DNA of 10,385 nt from Clostridia bacterium (GTDB lineage Bacteria; Bacillota; Clostridia; Christensenellales; Borkfalkiaceae): the NCBI GenBank assembly GCA_900767195.1, contig CAAFYG010000127.1, forward strand, positions 1 through 10,385. Direction: 5' to 3'. The notes under the pieces were generated by a model. That model searched no databases. It was not told where the DNA came from and was given only the letters and a program-made list of their open reading frames with translations. Of the stretch, positions 5,184-10,385 are shown in pieces (positions within the stretch are counted from its first letter, which is position 1; every line of letters begins with the position of its first letter). Made by a program: the position numbers and the translations under genes.

Positions 5184-6182
5184 TTAATTTTTTCCTCCTT
5201 TTTTCTGCTTATCTTCTTGTGCGGAAAGATAATCGAAAGAGGGGATCACACCGAGTACGGGCAGATCGAGCGATTTCGAAAATTTATCGTAATCGCGCAG
5301 GCGTTCGTCGGAATTGTCTGCCACGACTACCGCCACGCAGGCGATGAGCAGCGCGCCGAGACCGAAAATCGCGCCGAAAAGGATCGTTTTTTGTTTTGTG
5401 TTGTTGGGGTTTAAAAGGTGTGCGTAACTCACCGTCATCTGCTTGCATTTCGCCGTGTACGAAGTCACCGTACCCGCGCCGCTCGAGTTTCTCGTATCCG
5501 TAGAATCCGGCACGATGATATGTCCTGGCTGCGCTTTCACGCCGTTTTCCTCGTCGGCAGGCACGCCGGATACCTCAACCGGTACAATCTGTTTCGCCGT
5601 AAGCAATGCTTTTGCGGCAAAATCCTCGTCGCCTTTTACCGAAACTTTCATATAAAAAGAGTTGGGGTTGGTATCGTAATCGAAATAGAACGAAATGCAT
5701 TTGATCATACGCGCAAGCCACCATTGAAATGCACGTGCGCTTTTCACTTGCGTTTCGTCCTCCGAAGAAAGCATCATATCGAGGTTGTCGTCGATTTCTC
5801 CGTCCTCGCCCGTCACCGCGTCTACCACGGCTTTCGTTTCTTTCATATTTCTGAGCAGTTCCGTGGCAAATCTTGCGGAGTTGAGATGATCCACCAGCAT
5901 GGAGATATGCTGTTCTTTGTAAACGTAGTTGGGCGCGCTGCCGTCTTCCGTTCGTTTCGAGCCGTCCGTTCCGTACACCGTGCGGGTGGCGATAATCGCG
6001 ATTTCGTACTTCACTTCCGCGCCGTAGTACTTCTTGTCTTTGTAGGTGAAATAGCCGAATAAGCCGCCGATGATTATGCCCGTAAGCAAAATCACGATCA
6101 GCAGTTTCAGCCGTTTGAGAAGAATACGGAAAACGTCGGATAACCCGATTTCGTTTTGCCGTTGATCCTGATATTCGTCCAT
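5184..6182 (-). CDS. Wzz/CapA/YveK-type membrane adaptor and polysaccharide chain-length protein
   Basis: This 332-residue protein starts with a short cytoplasmic segment (GLSDVFRILLKRLK, about 13-26) and a first helix at about 27-46. A large extracellular domain follows, then a second helix at about 267-288 preceded by PNNTKQKT. This is the topology of polysaccharide co-polymerases. The cytoplasmic tail, with LDLPVLGVIPSFDY (about 305-318), matches the tail segment that docks and activates the separate kinase in Gram-positive systems. It probably sets polymer chain length together with the kinase. The start has a good GGAGG four bases upstream. The extracellular part is variable and shows nothing more specific. 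The product polymer is unknown because no wzx, wzy or glycosyltransferase gene is in view. Confidence 0.88.
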   Translation of the reverse strand: MDEYQDQRQNEIGLSDVFRILLKRLKLLIVILLTGIIIGGLFGYFTYKDKKYYGAEVKYEIAIIATRTVYGTDGSKRTEDGSAPNYVYKEQHISMLVDHLNSARFATELLRNMKETKAVVDAVTGEDGEIDDNLDMMLSSEDETQVKSARAFQWWLARMIKCISFYFDYDTNPNSFYMKVSVKGDEDFAAKALLTAKQIVPVEVSGVPADEENGVKAQPGHIIVPDSTDTRNSSGAGTVTSYTAKCKQMTVSYAHLLNPNNTKQKTILFGAIFGLGALLIACVAVVVADNSDERLRDYDKFSKSLDLPVLGVIPSFDYLSAQEDKQKKGGKN

Positions 6183-6227
6183 TGTTCCTCCGAAAACGGC
6201 ATAGTTTTTTTCGTTGCCGCTGTTTTT

Positions 6228-6256
6228 ATTATAACATTTTTACGCCGTTTCGTAAA
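6228..6256 (-). promoter_or_regulatory. Promoter of the adaptor-kinase operon
   Basis: On the minus strand, TTTACG (6256-6251) and a perfect TATAAT (6233-6228) are separated by 17 bases. Transcription should begin near 6221, giving a short leader of about 40 bases with the GGAGG ribosome binding site. Confidence 0.7.
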
Positions 6257-6275
6257 GCGATTTATAGCTCAATCG

Positions 6276-6310
6276 AAAAATTTGGCGCGCAAATTCCCTT
6301 TTTTCGCGCC
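6276..6310 (-). terminator. Probable terminator of the rRNA methyltransferase gene
   Basis: GGCGCG (6284-6289) pairs with CGCGCC (6305-6310) around a 15-base loop. On the minus strand the stem is followed by AAATTTTT, ending at 6276. It lies about 50 bases after the stop codon at 6359. The large loop makes this less certain than the other terminators. Confidence 0.5.
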
Positions 6311-6358
6311 GGACCGACAGATTTCGGCATAGCCGTAAAGGCGCGCTGACAGATATGT

Positions 6359-7525
6359 TCAGACGATCTGTAACGCAAAAAATTTCAGATACGAAGTTTC
6401 TTCGGCGTTTAAAAGCGCGGGGTGATCGGGCGCTTGCGTGCGAATTTCAAGACAGCGCGCTTTTCTTCCGCTTTCTTTCGCCGCTTCCGCGAGCATTTTT
6501 TCGAAAAGCGGCAGCGTCATGTAGTGCGAGCATGAGCAGGAGATGAGATACCCGCCGCTTTTCACAAGTTTCATTGCCGTGAGATTCACGTCTTTATAGC
6601 CGCGGTACGCGTCTTTCACTTCCGCCGCGCTCTTGCAGAAGGCGGGGGGATCGAGTACGATCAGATCGAATTTTTCGCCCGCTTTTTTGTAGTCGCGAAG
6701 CAGCTCGAATACGTCGCCCTGCACCGTTTTCACGTTCTGAAAGCCGTTTAACTCCGCGTTCCGTTTCACCGTGGCGAGGGCAAGAGGGGAAATATCCGCC
6801 GCGATCACTTCGCTCGCCGCCGTTGCCGCGTTCATCGAAAATCCGCCGCCGTTGCAAAAACAATCGAGTACGCGCCCGCCCGCCGCGTATCTGCGGCATG
6901 CGAAACGGTTTTCTTTCTGATCGAGAAAGTACCCCGTTTTCTGCCCGTTTTTCACGTCTACGCTCATTTTCAAGCCGTTTTCTTCGATAAGCACTTCATC
7001 CGGCACTTCGCCGTACAGCACGCCTTTTTCCTGCGGCAGACCTTCTTTTTCGCGTACCGCCACATCCGAGCGTTCGTAAATGCCTTTCGGCGAGAAAAGC
7101 CCGGCAAGCACTTTCACGATCATGGCTTTGCGTTGATAAATGCCGAGCGAAAGGCATTGCGTCACAAGAATATCGCCGTATTTATCCACAATCAGAGCAG
7201 GCAGATCGTCCGCCTCGGCAAACACCACGCGGCAGCAATTTTCGTAGCCGAGCTTTCGGCGGCTTTCCCACGCGGCGGAAATGCGGCGGCGGTACAATTC
7301 TTCGTCGTCCTCTTCGTTGCCGCGGATAAAAATGCGCACGAGAATTTTCGAGGCGTGGTTAATATAGCCTTTGCCGATAAATTTTCCGTCCGCCGAAAGC
7401 ACCGTGGCGAGCGAGCCGTTTTTATCTTTGCCTTCAATGCGCTGCACCTCGTTGGCATACACCCACGCATGCCCCGCAGCCACGCGCTTTTCTTCCGTTT
7501 TTTTAAGTATCACAGTATATGGCAT
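6359..7525 (-). CDS. rlmI: Class I SAM-dependent rRNA methyltransferase, RlmI-like (23S rRNA m5C)
   Basis: This 388-residue protein has an N-terminal PUA-like RNA-binding part (residues about 1-75, with GHAWVYANEV and GKGYIN), a linker domain, and a Rossmann methyltransferase domain introduced by GQKTGYFLDQKENR (194-207). SAM-binding motif I is VLDCFCNGGGFS (219-230), motif IV is LDPPAF (291-296), and SCSCS at 329-333 holds the candidate catalytic cysteine. The combination is that of E. coli RlmI and Bacillus YwbD, which methylate cytosine 1962 of 23S rRNA. The exact target here is inferred. In motif I many relatives have YTG where this protein has CNG. The gene stands alone, and the start is supported by GGAG about nine bases upstream. 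Confidence 0.9.
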   Translation of the reverse strand: MPYTVILKKTEEKRVAAGHAWVYANEVQRIEGKDKNGSLATVLSADGKFIGKGYINHASKILVRIFIRGNEEDDEELYRRRISAAWESRRKLGYENCCRVVFAEADDLPALIVDKYGDILVTQCLSLGIYQRKAMIVKVLAGLFSPKGIYERSDVAVREKEGLPQEKGVLYGEVPDEVLIEENGLKMSVDVKNGQKTGYFLDQKENRFACRRYAAGGRVLDCFCNGGGFSMNAATAASEVIAADISPLALATVKRNAELNGFQNVKTVQGDVFELLRDYKKAGEKFDLIVLDPPAFCKSAAEVKDAYRGYKDVNLTAMKLVKSGGYLISCSCSHYMTLPLFEKMLAEAAKESGRKARCLEIRTQAPDHPALLNAEETSYLKFFALQIV

Positions 7526-7547
7526 AATTTTTTCTCCGGATACGTTA

Positions 7548-7576
7548 ATTATATCATGCGGGTGCTTTCAAGTAAA
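7548..7576 (-). promoter_or_regulatory. Promoter of the rRNA methyltransferase gene
   Basis: On the minus strand, TTTACT (7576-7571) and a perfect TATAAT (7553-7548) are separated by 17 bases. The implied leader is short, about 16 bases, and ends in the GGAG ribosome binding site. Confidence 0.65.
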
Positions 7577-7630
7577 GCGTTTTTTGTGCGAAAACATTCG
7601 CAAGTTTTCAAAAATATATTTGCAAAGTTG

Positions 7631-7652
7631 ATTGAAATATTATTGAAATATT
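7631..7652. repeat. 11-base AT-rich tandem repeat
   Basis: ATTGAAATATT occurs twice back to back (7631-7641 and 7642-7652) and is followed by a partial third copy (ATTG). It abuts the alternating purine-pyrimidine tract at 7655-7680 in the divergent intergenic region. Confidence 0.9.
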
Positions 7653-7654
7653 AT

Positions 7655-7680
7655 TGTATACGCGCGTGCGCACGCGTATA
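7655..7680. repeat. Alternating purine-pyrimidine tract, near-palindromic
   Basis: All 26 bases alternate strictly between pyrimidine and purine. The ends TATACGCG and CGCGTATA are inverted repeats around CGTGCGCA. Such tracts can adopt left-handed Z-DNA or a cruciform under negative supercoiling. The tract lies about 50 bases upstream of the mntP -35 and resembles the longer tract at 9968-10024. Confidence 0.9.
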
Positions 7681-7727
7681 ATAAAAACGTAAAAACGCGT
7701 AAAATTTTGCGAAGCGTGCAAAACCGA

Positions 7728-7756
7728 TTGACAAACCTTTCGATTTGTGATACGAT
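7728..7756 (+). promoter_or_regulatory. Promoter of the mntP gene
   Basis: A perfect TTGACA (7728-7733) and TACGAT (7751-7756, one mismatch) are separated by 17 bases. Transcription should begin near 7763, giving a leader of almost 100 bases. A hairpin, TGCCCG 7829-7834 with CGGGCA 7844-7849, directly abuts the AAGGG ribosome binding site. Confidence 0.75.
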
Positions 7757-7860
7757 AAAGCCCTTGTTTGCGTCGTATGCTTCGCGCCGTTTCTGTGCGA
7801 AAACGAACGGACGGAAATTTTTGCGATCTGCCCGCGAAAGTAACGGGCAAGGGAAACAAA

Positions 7861-8478
7861 ATGAATATTTTCGATATTTTGCTGCTCGGCGTTGCGCTTT
7901 CGATGGACGCGGTTGCCGTGAGCATGACGAACGGCATGACCGATCGGGAAATGGGCGGGAAAAAGATGTTTGCCCCCGCGCTGTTGTTCGGCGCGTTTCA
8001 GGCTGCGATGCCGCTTGTCGGGTATTTTCTCACCGACCTTTTGTCCTCTTCGGAAGCGATCAAAGAAACGTTTGAAAAGGCTTCGAAAGGAGTGGCGTTC
8101 GCGCTGCTCGCGTTTATCGGCGGAAAAATGATTTTCGACGGTATCAAAGAACGCCGCGCCGAATGTAAGGCGAAAGAAACGGGCGTGGCGGCGGAAAAAG
8201 AGGGAAAATCTCTCTCGGCAGGCGAAATGATCGTGCAGGCGTTCGCCACTTCGGTAGACGCGCTCGCCGTGGGTATTTCTTTAAAAATGGCGGCGATGGG
8301 CGAGGAATTATCGCCCGCGATCGGGTGGTCGGTTACGATCATCGGCTGCATAACGTTTGCGCTGAGCCTGATTGCCGCGCGGCTCGGGCGGCTGATCGGA
8401 AATAAACTTGCGGATAAGGCGGAAATATTCGGCGGCGCGGTGCTTGTGATTATCGGCTTGAAAATTTTGCTGTTCTGA
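7861..8478 (+). CDS. mntP: Manganese efflux pump MntP
   Basis: This 205-residue protein is strongly hydrophobic, with about six predicted helices in two related halves. It has the MntP signature twice: LSMDAVAVSMTNG (13-25) in helix 1 and FATSVDALAVGIS (128-140) in helix 4. The aspartates D16 and D133 are the kind of membrane residues the family needs for metal transport. The role is export of excess Mn2+ across the cytoplasmic membrane. A charged cytoplasmic loop (about 97-118) separates the halves. The start at 7861 is preferred over an in-frame ATG at 7768 because helix 1 begins at once and AAGGG lies seven bases upstream, while the upstream codons give a polar, arginine-rich sequence. The gene is single, and no terminator is obvious before the rplM promoter. 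Confidence 0.92.
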   Translation: MNIFDILLLGVALSMDAVAVSMTNGMTDREMGGKKMFAPALLFGAFQAAMPLVGYFLTDLLSSSEAIKETFEKASKGVAFALLAFIGGKMIFDGIKERRAECKAKETGVAAEKEGKSLSAGEMIVQAFATSVDALAVGISLKMAAMGEELSPAIGWSVTIIGCITFALSLIAARLGRLIGNKLADKAEIFGGAVLVIIGLKILLF

Positions 8479-8597
8479 AAATTCGGGCTTCGGGGCGCGA
8501 AAAGCGTAAAAACAGGCAAAAACAGGTAAAAACGAGCGATTTTACGAAAAACTTTTGAAAAAAATAAAAAAAGTTGAAAAACACGGCTCAAAACAGC

Positions 8598-8626
8598 TTG
8601 ACGATTTTCGCTAATCATAATATAAT
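8598..8626 (+). promoter_or_regulatory. Promoter of the rplM-rpsI operon
   Basis: TTGACG (8598-8603) and a perfect TATAAT (8621-8626) are separated by 17 bases. Transcription should start near 8633 and give a leader of about 115 bases. In it, CTTTTC 8665-8670 can pair with GAAAAG 8680-8685, inside an outer CACG/CGTG pairing (8660-8663 with 8696-8699). A leader of this length and structure fits autoregulation by a ribosomal protein, but I cannot assign it to a known family. Confidence 0.75.
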
Positions 8627-8747
8627 TAGTAGGCAAGTTGAAAGAAACGCGGTTTGCGGCACGGCTTTTCCCCGTTAAAGAAAAGTAGCGCAGGGCGTGA
8701 TTTCCTACTTCCGAAAAAGAATACACACGAATAAGGAGTAATACGAT

Positions 8748-9179
8748 ATGAAGACCTATATGGCAAACGCCCAGACGGTTGAAAGAAAGTGGTATGTCGT
8801 TGACGCCGCGGGAGTACCTCTCGGACGGCTCGCTTCCCGCGTAGCTTTCATCCTTCGCGGCAAGCATAAGCCCACTTACACCCCGCATGTGGATACGGGC
8901 GATTTCGTAATCGTGATCAATACCGACAAAACCGTATTGACGGGTAAGAAAGCGGAAAACAAATTTTACAGATATCACACCGGCTACATCGGCGGATTGA
9001 AAGAAATTCCTTACAAGAAGATGATGGAAGAAAAGAGCGATCTCGCCGTTTACGAAGCCGTGCGCGGTATGCTTCCCAAAAACAGCCTGGGAAGAGCCAT
9101 GATTAAAAAACTCAGAGTGTATAAGGGCGAAGCTCATAACCACGAAGCACAAAAACCCGAAACGCTCAAAGTTGATTAA
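8748..9179 (+). CDS. rplM: 50S ribosomal protein L13
   Basis: This 143-residue protein matches L13 throughout. It has an N-terminal KWYVVDAAGVPLGRLAS segment (14-30) with RGKHKPTYTPHVDTGDFV after it. The family signature near the C-terminus reads AVRGMLPKNSLGRAM (105-119), followed by KLRVYKGEAHNHEAQKP. L13 is an early-assembly protein of the large subunit that binds 23S rRNA. Its length is typical for bacteria. AAGGAG about nine bases upstream supports the start. It is the first gene of the conserved rplM-rpsI pair, with rpsI 12 bases downstream. Confidence 0.98.
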   Translation: MKTYMANAQTVERKWYVVDAAGVPLGRLASRVAFILRGKHKPTYTPHVDTGDFVIVINTDKTVLTGKKAENKFYRYHTGYIGGLKEIPYKKMMEEKSDLAVYEAVRGMLPKNSLGRAMIKKLRVYKGEAHNHEAQKPETLKVD

Positions 9180-9191
9180 GGAGAGACGATA

Positions 9192-9605
9192 ATGGCAAAA
9201 GCGAATGTAAAAAAGAAGATTCAGTTTTGGGGAACGGGCAGAAGAAAAAAGGCAATCGCTCGTGTGCGTCTTATTCCTGCCGGCACCGGCACGATCACCA
9301 TCAACGATCGCACTTTCGAGGACTACTTCCCGCAAGGCACGCTTCAATATATCGTTAAGCAGCCGCTTGTTCTTCTCGAAGCGGAAGGCAAGTACGACGT
9401 TATCGTAAACGTTATCGGCGGCGGCTACACCGGTCAGGCGGGCGCAATCCGTCTCGGAGTGGCGAGAGCGCTGCTCGAAGCGGAAGAAAACAGCCGTCCC
9501 GCGCTGAAGAAAGCAGGTTTCTTAACCCGCGATCCCCGCGCGAAGGAAAGAAAGAAGTACGGTCTCAAAAAGGCTCGTCGCGCACCGCAGTTCTCCAAGA
9601 GATAA
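9192..9605 (+). CDS. rpsI: 30S ribosomal protein S9
   Basis: This 137-residue protein has the S9 core: FWGTGRRKKAIARVRL near the N-terminus, the INDRTFEDYFP segment, then VIGGGYTGQAGAIRLGVARAL (about 74-94), and a basic C-terminal tail ending SKR. The tail reaches the ribosomal P site and contacts tRNA in known ribosome structures. A GGAG ribosome binding site lies in the 12-base gap after rplM, so the two genes are co-transcribed. The N-terminal MAKANVKKKI extension is slightly longer than in shorter homologues. The operon ends at the terminator at 9645-9679. Confidence 0.98.
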   Translation: MAKANVKKKIQFWGTGRRKKAIARVRLIPAGTGTITINDRTFEDYFPQGTLQYIVKQPLVLLEAEGKYDVIVNVIGGGYTGQAGAIRLGVARALLEAEENSRPALKKAGFLTRDPRAKERKKYGLKKARRAPQFSKR

Positions 9606-9644
9606 AATCTCTTCGGAGCTTGCGCTCACGAAAATATCGCAAAC

Positions 9645-9679
9645 AAAGCCGGCTTACTCGCAAGAGTTCGTCGGCTTTT
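9645..9679. terminator. Bidirectional terminator after rpsI and the small membrane protein gene
   Basis: AAAGCCG (9645-9651) pairs with CGGCTTT (9672-9678), and an inner ACTC/GAGT closes a GCAA tetraloop. On the plus strand TTTTACTTTTG follows. On the minus strand the outward sequence is CTTTGTTTG. Outer CAAACAAA (9640-9647) and TTTGTTTG (9683-9690) can extend the stem. It serves rpsI and probably also the converging minus-strand gene. Confidence 0.85.
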
Positions 9680-9698
9680 ACTTTTGTTTGTTATCGGA

Positions 9699-9956
9699 TC
9701 AGGAGAGCGGCGGCAGATTTTCGCCGTTTTTCTTTTCCTCCGGGATTTCTTCTTTTTTGTGTTCGTCGGGCAGAGCGGTGGGTGTGCGTTCGGCATTTAA
9801 CTGATTTTGCTTGCAGATCATCATCAGCGCGAAAAAGCAGAGCGCGCCCGCGGCGCAGATCGCCGCGTACCCCCAACCCGCCAGCGCGCCGACGGGCAGA
9901 AACGCCGCAAGGCATAATGCGGAAAGCACCGTAAAAAGAATGCGTAAAGTTTTCAT
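9699..9956 (-). CDS. Small two-helix membrane protein of unknown function
   Basis: This 85-residue protein begins MKTLRILFTVLSALCLAAFL. It has two closely spaced hydrophobic helices (about 5-25 and 28-48) with a short Gly/Trp turn, then a hydrophilic, proline- and charge-rich tail (about 50-85) with many Glu and Lys. I do not recognise a family. The evidence for a real gene is a GGAG ribosome binding site about eight bases upstream, a near-perfect promoter at 10039-10068, the shared terminator at 9645-9679, and a membrane-like residue pattern in this frame only. The overlapping frame on the same strand (ATG at 9915) is arginine-rich without a ribosome binding site and is probably a shadow. 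The tail is likely cytoplasmic by the positive-inside rule, which is a weak inference. Confidence 0.7.
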   Translation of the reverse strand: MKTLRILFTVLSALCLAAFLPVGALAGWGYAAICAAGALCFFALMMICKQNQLNAERTPTALPDEHKKEEIPEEKKNGENLPPLS

Positions 9957-9967
9957 TTGAATTTCTC

Positions 9968-10024
9968 CGTGTGTGTTACGCGCGCGTGCGTACGCATGTA
10001 TACGCGTATACGCATTGCGTGCGC
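9968..10024. repeat. Long alternating purine-pyrimidine tract in a 5' leader
   Basis: Positions 9977-10015 alternate strictly between pyrimidine and purine for 39 bases (ACGCGCGCGTGCG, then TATACGCGTATA words). Alternating blocks 9968-9976 and 10016-10024 flank it, each after a one-base phase break. It is a strong candidate for Z-DNA or cruciform formation. By the promoter position it lies in the transcribed leader of the small membrane protein gene, where it can also fold as RNA hairpins. Confidence 0.9.
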
Positions 10025-10038
10025 TCTTAATATCATCA

Positions 10039-10068
10039 ATTATATCACGGATCGGGCGCGTTTGTCAA
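10039..10068 (-). promoter_or_regulatory. Consensus promoter of the small membrane protein gene
   Basis: On the minus strand, a perfect TTGACA (10068-10063) and a perfect TATAAT (10044-10039) are separated by 18 bases. Transcription should begin near 10032, giving a leader of about 75 bases that is mostly the alternating tract. Confidence 0.85.
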
Positions 10069-10102
10069 GAAAGTTTCTTAAAAAACGCATAAAGCCTTGA
10101 AA

Positions 10103-10136
10103 GCGGAAAAAATACGGCAGAAAGTCGATTTTTTCC
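10103..10136. repeat. Perfect 10-base inverted repeat between divergent promoters
   Basis: CGGAAAAAAT (10103-10112) and ATTTTTTCCG (10127-10136) are perfect inverted repeats separated by 14 bases. No T-run follows on either strand, so it does not look like a terminator. It lies between two outward-facing promoters and could be an operator or a DNA-structure element. Confidence 0.8.
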
Positions 10137-10191
10137 GAAAAAAATAAAAAAGCAAAAAAAAATAAAAAAAATTTAAAAAAAGGCAAAAAAA
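10137..10191. promoter_or_regulatory. Six helically phased A-tracts (curved DNA / UP element)
   Basis: A-tracts of 6-9 bases start at 10137, 10146, 10154, 10164, 10175 and 10185, spaced 8-11 bases, close to one helical turn. They end three bases before the -35 hexamer at 10195. Phased A-tracts bend DNA and, directly upstream of -35, commonly bind the RNA polymerase alpha subunit and raise promoter strength. The effect here is inferred. Confidence 0.75.
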
Positions 10192-10194
10192 CAG

Positions 10195-10224
10195 TTGACA
10201 AGAGGTATAAAGATGTGGTATTAT
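10195..10224 (+). promoter_or_regulatory. Strong promoter for the unit at the right edge
   Basis: A perfect TTGACA (10195-10200) and TATTAT (10219-10224, one mismatch) are separated by 18 bases. The start is expected near 10231. The following leader to 10306 has a G/C-rich first half (GCTG 10231-10234 can pair with CAGC 10251-10254) and an A-rich second half. Confidence 0.8.
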
Positions 10225-10306
10225 AGTCAAGCTGACGAACGAGAGGACGGCAGCCGCGGGCAGAACGCCTGTGAAACAAGCAGATTAAAAATAGAATAAG
10301 AAAGAA

Positions 10307-10385
10307 ATGAGAAATTTTTTGACAAGCAAAACAACAAAGAAATTTCCGTTAATTTCAAAGAAACAAACTTTGATAAACCGTTTTA
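10307..10385 (+). CDS. Possible start of a protein-coding gene (cut by window edge)
   Basis: An ATG at 10307 opens 26 codons that remain open to the window end, beginning MRNFLTSKTTKKFPLISKKQ. A stop codon at 10292-10294 closes the frame upstream, so this is the first usable start. The ribosome binding site is weak (AAGAAAGAA only). The sequence is basic, with no recognisable motif. The strong promoter and phased A-tracts upstream show that something is transcribed here, but the visible part cannot distinguish a real gene from a longer leader or an RNA gene. Confidence 0.35.
   Translation, partial: MRNFLTSKTTKKFPLISKKQTLINRF

Noticed and set aside
5418..6062. Open frame of 214 codons on the plus strand
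   Set aside because: It lies fully inside the Wzz-like gene on the opposite strand and is His/Arg/Phe-rich, as expected of a shadow frame.
8628..8709. AGTAGG (8628-8633) pairing with CCTACT (8704-8709) as the base stem of an L13 leader
   Set aside because: The left arm lies within about seven bases of the -10 hexamer, before the expected transcript start near 8633, so it would not be in the RNA. It would need a different start site.
7998..9347. Long open frame of 449 codons on the minus strand
   Set aside because: It is antisense to mntP, the rplM promoter, all of rplM and part of rpsI, all well supported. Its translation has no recognisable domain and no ribosome binding site.
10319..10341. 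Another TTGACA at 10319-10324 as a promoter
   Set aside because: No -10-like hexamer follows at 16-18 bases.
1..10385. CRISPR array, integrase, transposase, toxin-antitoxin or phage defence genes
   Set aside because: I found no repeat-spacer pattern and no protein motif of these classes on either strand. The only repeats are the short ones listed.

Overview
The window looks like chromosomal DNA of a Gram-positive Bacillota, most likely class Clostridia. The reasons are a DUF1846 protein, a DegV protein, a YveK/CapA-type adaptor with a separate tyrosine kinase, consensus TTGACA/TATAAT promoters with 17-18 base spacers, GGAG-type ribosome binding sites and many short intrinsic terminators. I cannot name a genus. 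There is no CRISPR array, integrase, transposase or rRNA. Most genes are single or paired units with their own promoter.

Left part (1-1380). The start of an ECF-type sigma factor gene runs off the left edge on the minus strand. Directly upstream of it, in the same orientation, is a compact transcription unit of about 170 bases with a near-consensus promoter and a strong terminator but no credible protein. It is a candidate small RNA or attenuating leader. Next comes a remnant of a carbohydrate ABC transporter permease on the plus strand, then a minus-strand tRNA-Leu with the unusual anticodon AAG, flanked by its own promoter and terminator.

Middle (1440-7576). A monocistronic DUF1846 gene is followed by a degV-type fatty-acid-binding protein gene with a structured 5' leader. 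This gene converges on a two-gene minus-strand operon: a polysaccharide co-polymerase-like membrane adaptor, then a bacterial tyrosine kinase whose start codon directly follows the adaptor's stop. Their junction holds two hairpins and a 21-base tandem duplication. A minus-strand RlmI-type rRNA methyltransferase gene follows.

Right part (7577-10385). A divergent mntP (manganese exporter) gene and the rplM-rpsI ribosomal operon are on the plus strand. A small two-helix membrane protein gene is on the minus strand. A strong plus-strand promoter, preceded by six helically phased A-tracts, drives a transcript that leaves the window and begins with a possible coding start.

Unusual features at the DNA and RNA level: the unassigned RNA unit at 451-620; the degV leader, whose pairings are mutually exclusive; two related alternating purine-pyrimidine tracts (7655-7680 and 9968-10024); and the phased A-tracts at 10137-10191. 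I see no clear multi-gene novel system. The protein genes are mostly recognisable housekeeping or known-family genes, and the best leads are non-coding.
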